A stretch of 64,000 bases of DNA from Lantana camara (lineage: Eukaryota > Streptophyta > Magnoliopsida > Lamiales > Verbenaceae), in NCBI GenBank assembly GCA_037501455.1, contig CM074858.1, positions 102,272,001-102,336,000 of the forward strand. The letters are read 5' to 3'. The notes below the pieces were generated by a model. The model searched no databases. It was not told the origin of the DNA and saw only the letters and a program-made list of their open reading frames with translations. The translations under genes were made by a program, and so were the position numbers. Shown here in pieces: positions 58,435 through 64,000 of the stretch (its first letter is position 1; each line of letters starts with the position of its first letter).

Positions 58435-61390
58435 TAACGCCCCAGTTTTCTAGTCGTTCAGGTACGCGCGCCACGCGTGTGAGTTTTGAGATTTAGAATT
58501 TATTTAATTCCTTTTTGTAATTTAATTGCACGGTTCAATTCATTAATTTGAATTCTTGTAATTATATGATTTCCAATTTCTTCTTTCGTGAATTTCAGTA
58601 CGTGAATTATATGTCTAATTTTCCCGAACATGTTTAAGCGTTTAATTTTACATAATTGCAAGAATACATGTTCATCCGTCCTTAATTGAAACTTTATAAA
58701 ATTCTTGGACTTAATTGCTAAATTGACAAGGACTTATTTGTAACATTCATGAAACTTGGTAGCTAATTGCATTCATTTAAATTCCTTGAGGACTTGATGG
58801 AAATTTCTCTCATTTCTTCCCTTATCTTCACGATATAAACATATACATACATATACACATTTTACTCTTCATTTCATATTCAAGACTCAAAGCAAGAATC
58901 ACTCCATCTCTCTCTTCCTTCCCTCTCGATCCAAACCAAGCAAGGAGGAGCCAAGAATTCATACGCTTTATTTAAGATTTTGAACTCCAAGACTATCTCT
59001 TCCTCTTCCCCTTCATCTCCTTTCTTCTCCAAGGTAAGATCATGCATATCTTTTGATGAATTCATAGAGCTTTGCTAGGGTTTTATGATTCTTGAATTCC
59101 ATGACTTAAATTGAAGTATATATGTTGATTGTGAGTTAGTTTCATGCATATTTAACTTGAGTTCAAGAAATATGGAGCATATATGAACATGGCACTCTTA
59201 TGGGTTTATTGGATGAATTTTGGATGATCTAAGCTTGTCTCCTGGGATTAAATGGTACTTAATTGATATATAAGAGTTATAGGTATGTTATATGATAGTT
59301 TTGGGTTGAATTCTTGCATTGGTTTGTTGTGAAAGTGGATTGGGAGCCAAATTTCGAGCTTGCCCTATTTTTCCCGAGCCCTTTTGTAGCTGCTGTAATT
59401 CAGGTCGCGCCCACAATCGTTTTTGTGACCATGCGACCAACAACCCGAGAGCTCTCTGTTTTTCCGTCGCGGCCGCGACTGCTTTTCAGTACAATTTTGT
59501 CGCGGCCTCGACGCCTTCAAACGAGCTACGATTGACCTGATTTTTGAACCTTTGGAAACCTCTTGAAGTCTAGAACACTCTCCAATTGGAATAACCTGAA
59601 TATAGTTTCTAGTTTGTGAGATATGATCAATTCCTTTTGGTGTCGCCACTTTACCGGAAAACTGTTTTCATCCAACTTCGGGCCTACACCATTTTAACCT
59701 CGCTTTGAACCAGAAAACGAACCATATATCACCAGAAAGATCTGTGTGTCTAATTTCATACCCAATAAGAAAACTCAATTCAAACATCTAGAACTCAAGA
59801 TATTCAAGTTTTCCTACAGAATGTACGTTTCCGAATATTGTTGGGTTTTGCCTAACTTCATCAAAACCTCTCTTCTTGCATTCCTTTCACCCTCTTGGCT
59901 CCCATATGTGAATTATATGACATATATGCTTGATTAATAGATAATTATGCTCCTACTTGACACTTCTTGGTACTTAATTGCTCAAACATGATTGTGTGAC
60001 TCCATACACTATATGAACTGAACTTGAAATAATTGAATGATATGATTACATGACTCTTTGAGATTAATTTAACCTCTTAGGTGTTAATTGGTTTCATACA
60101 TGCTAAATGTCACTTGATTGCTAGTTTTATTTATTGACATGGGCATGGTCGTGCGTCATACTTGGTCTCATATTGAGTCTCGTCTCACGAGTTCCCGTTA
60201 TTTCCTTTCTTGTCCAGTTTTTCTCCAGGGCAGAGATCATTGATCGTTTGGCACTTTCTTGTATCCTTGTCTTGTTTCGTCATTCGTCATGTGAGGTTTA
60301 ATTTCTAGATATATAGAACCATACGACCCTATGTGATGTTTTCGGCCAAAATGTATATTTATATCTATAGTTTTTCAAATCTAAAACGATTACAAGCAAG
60401 CCATGTTATTGTATTGAATCAAGTAAGCCATGCTATTGTATTGAATCAACGATGATTGGGCGAGTATATTGTTCACTGCGGGCCCGAGGGTAGTGTATTG
60501 AGCCAACCGGGAAAGCGAGGGCTGACGGGTAACTCTTGCACTATCCTCACCATTTTGGGATCACATCTGAATCCACCAGGAGGTTTGGTGGAGGAAGAAA
60601 TCCCGTGCGTGGGAGTCATGTTCCCGACGTACACCATGATTGGAGGGTCGGGTCTTGCAAGCCCACCATTACCCGGAGGAAAAAGGGTTCATGAAACTGC
60701 TACTTGTGCATTGTAATGTATTGCATGATCACCCTTGAATGTAAACTAAAGCATGTATTGTTCACTATTGGAGAAAGGTTGGAGAATTGCCCTCACTCGT
60801 CGGGCCACTAATTGAATTGAATTGAATTGATTGTATTGTAAATTGGATAGTTGTAATCTTGGGTGAGATCTTCTTAATTATTTTTTTTTTAAACTTATAT
60901 TGCTTCCTTTCATAAAGCCTTACCCGGGATTATGGCTTGCATGGTAATTCCACTAATATTTGTTTATAAACTCCTCACTCAGTCTTTCATAGACTGACAC
61001 CTCACATTTTCAGGTTGCAGGTTGCGTGCTAGGCGGGATTGAGTCGGTCTTTATTTTCGGGTCTAGCATCATTACATGTACATTAGTGAGGCATATACGG
61101 TTTTGTATCTTGGTACTTATGTATATTATAACTTGTTCTTAGAAGTGCTTGTATATATTGAAATGTTGGTCTCAGATATGTTATTTATGAAATGCATGTA
61201 TCTTATGCTTCCGTTTTAATGTTATGCATGTTGGTATTTACTTGAGGGTTAGTCCCGCCTAGCTAGAGTGTCGTTTTTTTTTTATTGTCTCCCGTTCGCT
61301 ATAGGCTTGATTCATGTATGGGTGCTCGTTCCATATGTGGATTGAACTATAGTGCGGGGGATGTGGCTACCTACCGTTCCGGGTGCTACA
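58435..61390 (+). repeat. LTR-m (2956 bp)
   Basis: It starts TGTAACGCCCC and ends CCGGGTGCTACA. It carries array G, GTGAGGTTTAATT (60291), ACCGGGAAAGCGAGGGCTGA (60508), the hairpin CAGTCTTTCATAGACTG (60980-60996), GCTAGGCGGGA, GTCCCGCCTAGC and GTGCGGGGGATGTGG. It is the plus-strand reference copy of the family. Confidence 0.9.
59404..59512. repeat. Palindrome array G in LTR-m (word GTCGCGGCCGCGAC)
   Basis: Cores lie at about 59409, 59429, 59471 and 59504 (gaps about 20, 42 and 33). The third unit is the perfect 14-bp palindrome; the others are partly decayed (GTCGCGGCCTCGAC, GTGACCATGCGAC). Confidence 0.82.
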
Positions 61391-61400
61391 CGTTCGCGGG

Positions 61401-61412
61401 TGGTATCAGAGC
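61401..61412 (+). promoter_or_regulatory. Primer binding site of element m
   Basis: TGGTATCAGAGC, complementary to plant initiator tRNA-Met, 10 bp after LTR-m. Confidence 0.9.
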
Positions 61413-64000
61413 CCGGTTGCAAAATCGTGGTTCTAGTGTCGTGTCTTGTGAGTCTAAGTCGTACGGCATAGGATTAATTGATAATTTGAGAGTCATGCAT
61501 CTTATTTGAACTTACCTGAACATCTCTGAATTGCTTGATAACCATTGCATGGTATTGATTCATGTCATTGTTGATTCATTGACCTTCTATGGCTTGGAAA
61601 TTCATATGGTCAACGTGTCTATTTAAACTTTTACCGAAATTTTATGTGTCAACGTGGTTTACCTTAAATTTTATTGAATTATTTATTGCATTTTGCATCA
61701 AATTCACATATTTGATATCAATTATGTGGCATGAGCATGTGCTAACCGCATGCATCTAGTCTTAGATTGATTTTGATTTATAGGCTATGAAGATCATATT
61801 AAACCACGGCCAATTTCCATGACAACAATGAATTATCTCCCGTCTTACGTTCAACCATGGAAGATGTAAGAAATGTACCCGGATTATATTTGAGAAGTGG
61901 GGAGTTGTGGTTGGTCTAACGGAGCTATGGTTCGAGTAATGAGATCGGGAATAGAAGAAACAATTGTGAGAATAGCTTATAAGTTCAATGGAAGTTGACG
62001 GATAATCGATAAGATGATGGTAAGGGTGATGCGGTGTCTACAACTTGCAAGTTTAACACTCACACATTTATATTGCGACAGCCATTTCATCCGGATTTCG
62101 TAGTATCATTTATTTAAGAGAAAAATGAAGAAAGTCTCGAAGATGTCTTAGGGTCAAGGTTTCTATCAACAAGGAGGCAATGATCTTCAGGAAAATTAAC
62201 AGTAAAGTGGAATCGGGGTTGATATGAAACACAGATTATGTAACTCAGGAAAGAAGTCAAGGAAAATATGGGGAAAAGCTATAAATCGGGGATTAGATGA
62301 ATACAAAAGAATGAAGAGACCAAGAAGAAGGGAATTGAGATCACTTTAGGCTTCGAGTGAGGAAAAGGCGGATTAGAATGAGGTAAAGGAAACAGTCAAC
62401 ATAGTGACTTCAAGTCCATACAAAGCCAAAATATTAAGGGTTCTACTTTGGATGAGTTGGAATTTATTTTCCAAATTTGAGCCGAACTGTTGTGAAAGAG
62501 GTCGAATTGGGAGATATGGAGCAACAAATGGAAATGGTAAAGAAAGACAAAAAGCTATTAGAGTAAGGTTACGTGCTCAAGTATGAATAATTGAAAGATG
62601 AGTTCGTTCAACCCTTCAGCTCATAAAGAATAAACCGAGGAAGCTTCGATCGAAGTAATAACTATGATGAAGACCAGGATAACCTTTGCAGATTAGTTCT
62701 TTGAGAAACGTAAGGCATCAATTTCATTGATGTGGAATAATTTGGATTCAAGAATCCCAAACTCGGATTATAAAGTTATATAAGTTAATATAAGGAAACT
62801 TTGATCAAGTAGACATTTATGGTGAAGATTCGGGCAATACATAGAGATCGATATTTGGGAAAGAATCGAGTTTAAGAAATTTCAATCTCGGGGAATGGAA
62901 ATATATAGGTTGAAGATAGAGAGTTTCGAAGATTTAGAAGACCGTGGGAAAAACAAGAAATAACCAACAATTCGAGATAAGCTTATAACTCAACAAACAA
63001 CGAACAAGGTTCCGAGATAAAGCTTCCCATAACTACGGTGACAGGTTCAATGTATTCATAAGCACGTGCATCATATGTTGCATTAATTTAATTTGACTTT
63101 TATTTACGTATGTTATTATAATTGTTATTCGAGATTGTATATTTGATGTGCCAAGTACATTGTTTAAATTATTTAAATTCCTTTATTTATGTGCGTTTCT
63201 TTAATTAATGTAATTGTTCCGAGGTGATACGTTTTTAATTAATTACGAGTGTGATACGTGCATTGGCATTTTAACCCAACATGCATTACTTAGTGTTTAA
63301 TTATCAGGATGCTCTCCTCTCTATCCATTTTATGTTTCCATGATCGCATCAACTTGAGTCCTACCGAATCAAGGGGGGGAAAAGGAATATTTATGTGTCA
63401 TCCATCATCACTCTTTTGCAATTGGGAATGTTCGGTGTTATTCAAAGTCCGGTTATATTCTGAGAATTCACGGTTACCCATTGATCCATGATTTTGAAGT
63501 TTGCTCAGGATCGAGGGAACTTGTCATTCGTGTGTTGCCATGTTTTCCTCAGTCGTCATAGGAAAGTTTTGAGCAGGTGGACAATCCAATCCGAACTTCG
63601 AGGGAATTTTCTCCACTTCGTTCATCGAGTGTTACTCCGATCGGGTCTGGCTTGAAACAAGTAAAGAAGAAATAATTGGGTGGCAAAGTGTGGGATTAAA
63701 AAGGAAAGAGAAAATATCGAGGCTTGGGGAAAGTAGAACCGGAGGATGGGACAAAGAAAGTGGGTTGCTAATCCTACCAATCGCTTCAAAATAAATGTGC
63801 GAATATTACCGGACAATTGGCATGATTGGAACCATTTACACCAAGGAAGTTAGGTTGAAGAGATCGAGAATCTTCAATTTAAGAGATGAGGTCACGAGCC
63901 CAACGGATAAGAATAGAAATTCTTAAGGGGGAGAGTCGGCCGGGAGATAATTTTGGGAATAATTTTAAAAAGTGTAAGTGCTTCAAGAGCCGGAAACGGA
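61413..64000 (+). other. Interior of element m, no recognisable gene
   Basis: The leader (61413-61500) is followed by decayed purine-rich sequence. Short open frames have no gag, protease, RT or integrase motif. By analogy with 16473-19424 it may be a second non-autonomous family member with a gag-like or rearranged interior. Confidence 0.45.

Larger units (their letters stand above)
58435..64000 (+). mobile_element. Gypsy element m, right end outside window
   Basis: It has a 5' LTR (58435-61390), 10-bp spacer, PBS (61401) and 2.6 kb interior. The interior's first 90 bp match the leader of the non-autonomous element at 19424-19330 on the minus strand. No RT or integrase motif is visible to 64000. 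A purine run TCTTAAGGGGGAGAG at 63921-63935 resembles a polypurine tract, but no LTR start follows it. Confidence 0.7.

Noticed and set aside
61285..61509. Open frame spanning LTR-m end and PBS
   Set aside because: It runs through LTR end, spacer and primer site, so it cannot be a real coding region.

Overview
The window is repeat-dense flowering-plant nuclear DNA. I found no host gene that I could support. Almost every base belongs to LTR retrotransposons or DNA transposons nested in one another. The plant call rests on Ty1/copia polyproteins of plant type, chromovirus-type Ty3/gypsy ends with a chromodomain, primer sites complementary to initiator tRNA-Met (TGGTATCAGAGC), and CACTA-type ends. 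All coding regions are broken by stops or frameshifts.

Layout. 1-6834: decayed Copia (Copia1, Angela/Tork-like) with a 1.95 kb 3' LTR; it sits in a gypsy LTR (LTR-a, 6835-7941), which sits in a second Copia (Copia2, 7942 to about 10844). 10959-12779: solo gypsy LTR-b with target-site duplication (TSD) GTGTA. 12785-14412: 3' end of a minus-strand chromovirus, fused at 14412/14413 to a non-autonomous minus-strand gypsy element (14413-22487) with two LTRs, a PBS, a PPT and a small gag. 23097-31070: near-complete Copia3 with TSD AGGAC, split by solo LTR-f (26256-29231, TSD GGAGC). 31814-48830: a piece of an outer LTR split by a CACTA element (32076-48678, TSD TTT). The CACTA element holds the end of a second CACTA family, solo LTR-g (TSD GTAAA), and minus-strand Copia5 (37366-48289, TSD CTAAA). 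One Copia5 LTR is split by solo LTR-h (TSD CTCCA), itself split by solo LTR-i (TSD GATAA). 48831-51472: solo LTR-j. 52497-58434: LTR-k, split by solo LTR-l (TSD CCACG). 58435-64000: start of another gypsy element (LTR-m, PBS, interior).

Thirteen gypsy LTRs of one superfamily (LTR-a to LTR-m, 0.7-3.4 kb as preserved) dominate, mostly as solo LTRs. This points to repeated insertion followed by LTR-LTR recombination.

The most striking signal is inside these LTRs. Eight of them carry, about 0.9-1.4 kb from the U3 end, an array of 3-6 short palindromes. Within one LTR the palindromic word is the same, while between LTRs the word differs, yet most keep a core like ACGGNCGT. The spacing usually alternates between 32-34 bp and 39-51 bp. 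I know of no description of this as a system; the other findings are secondary.
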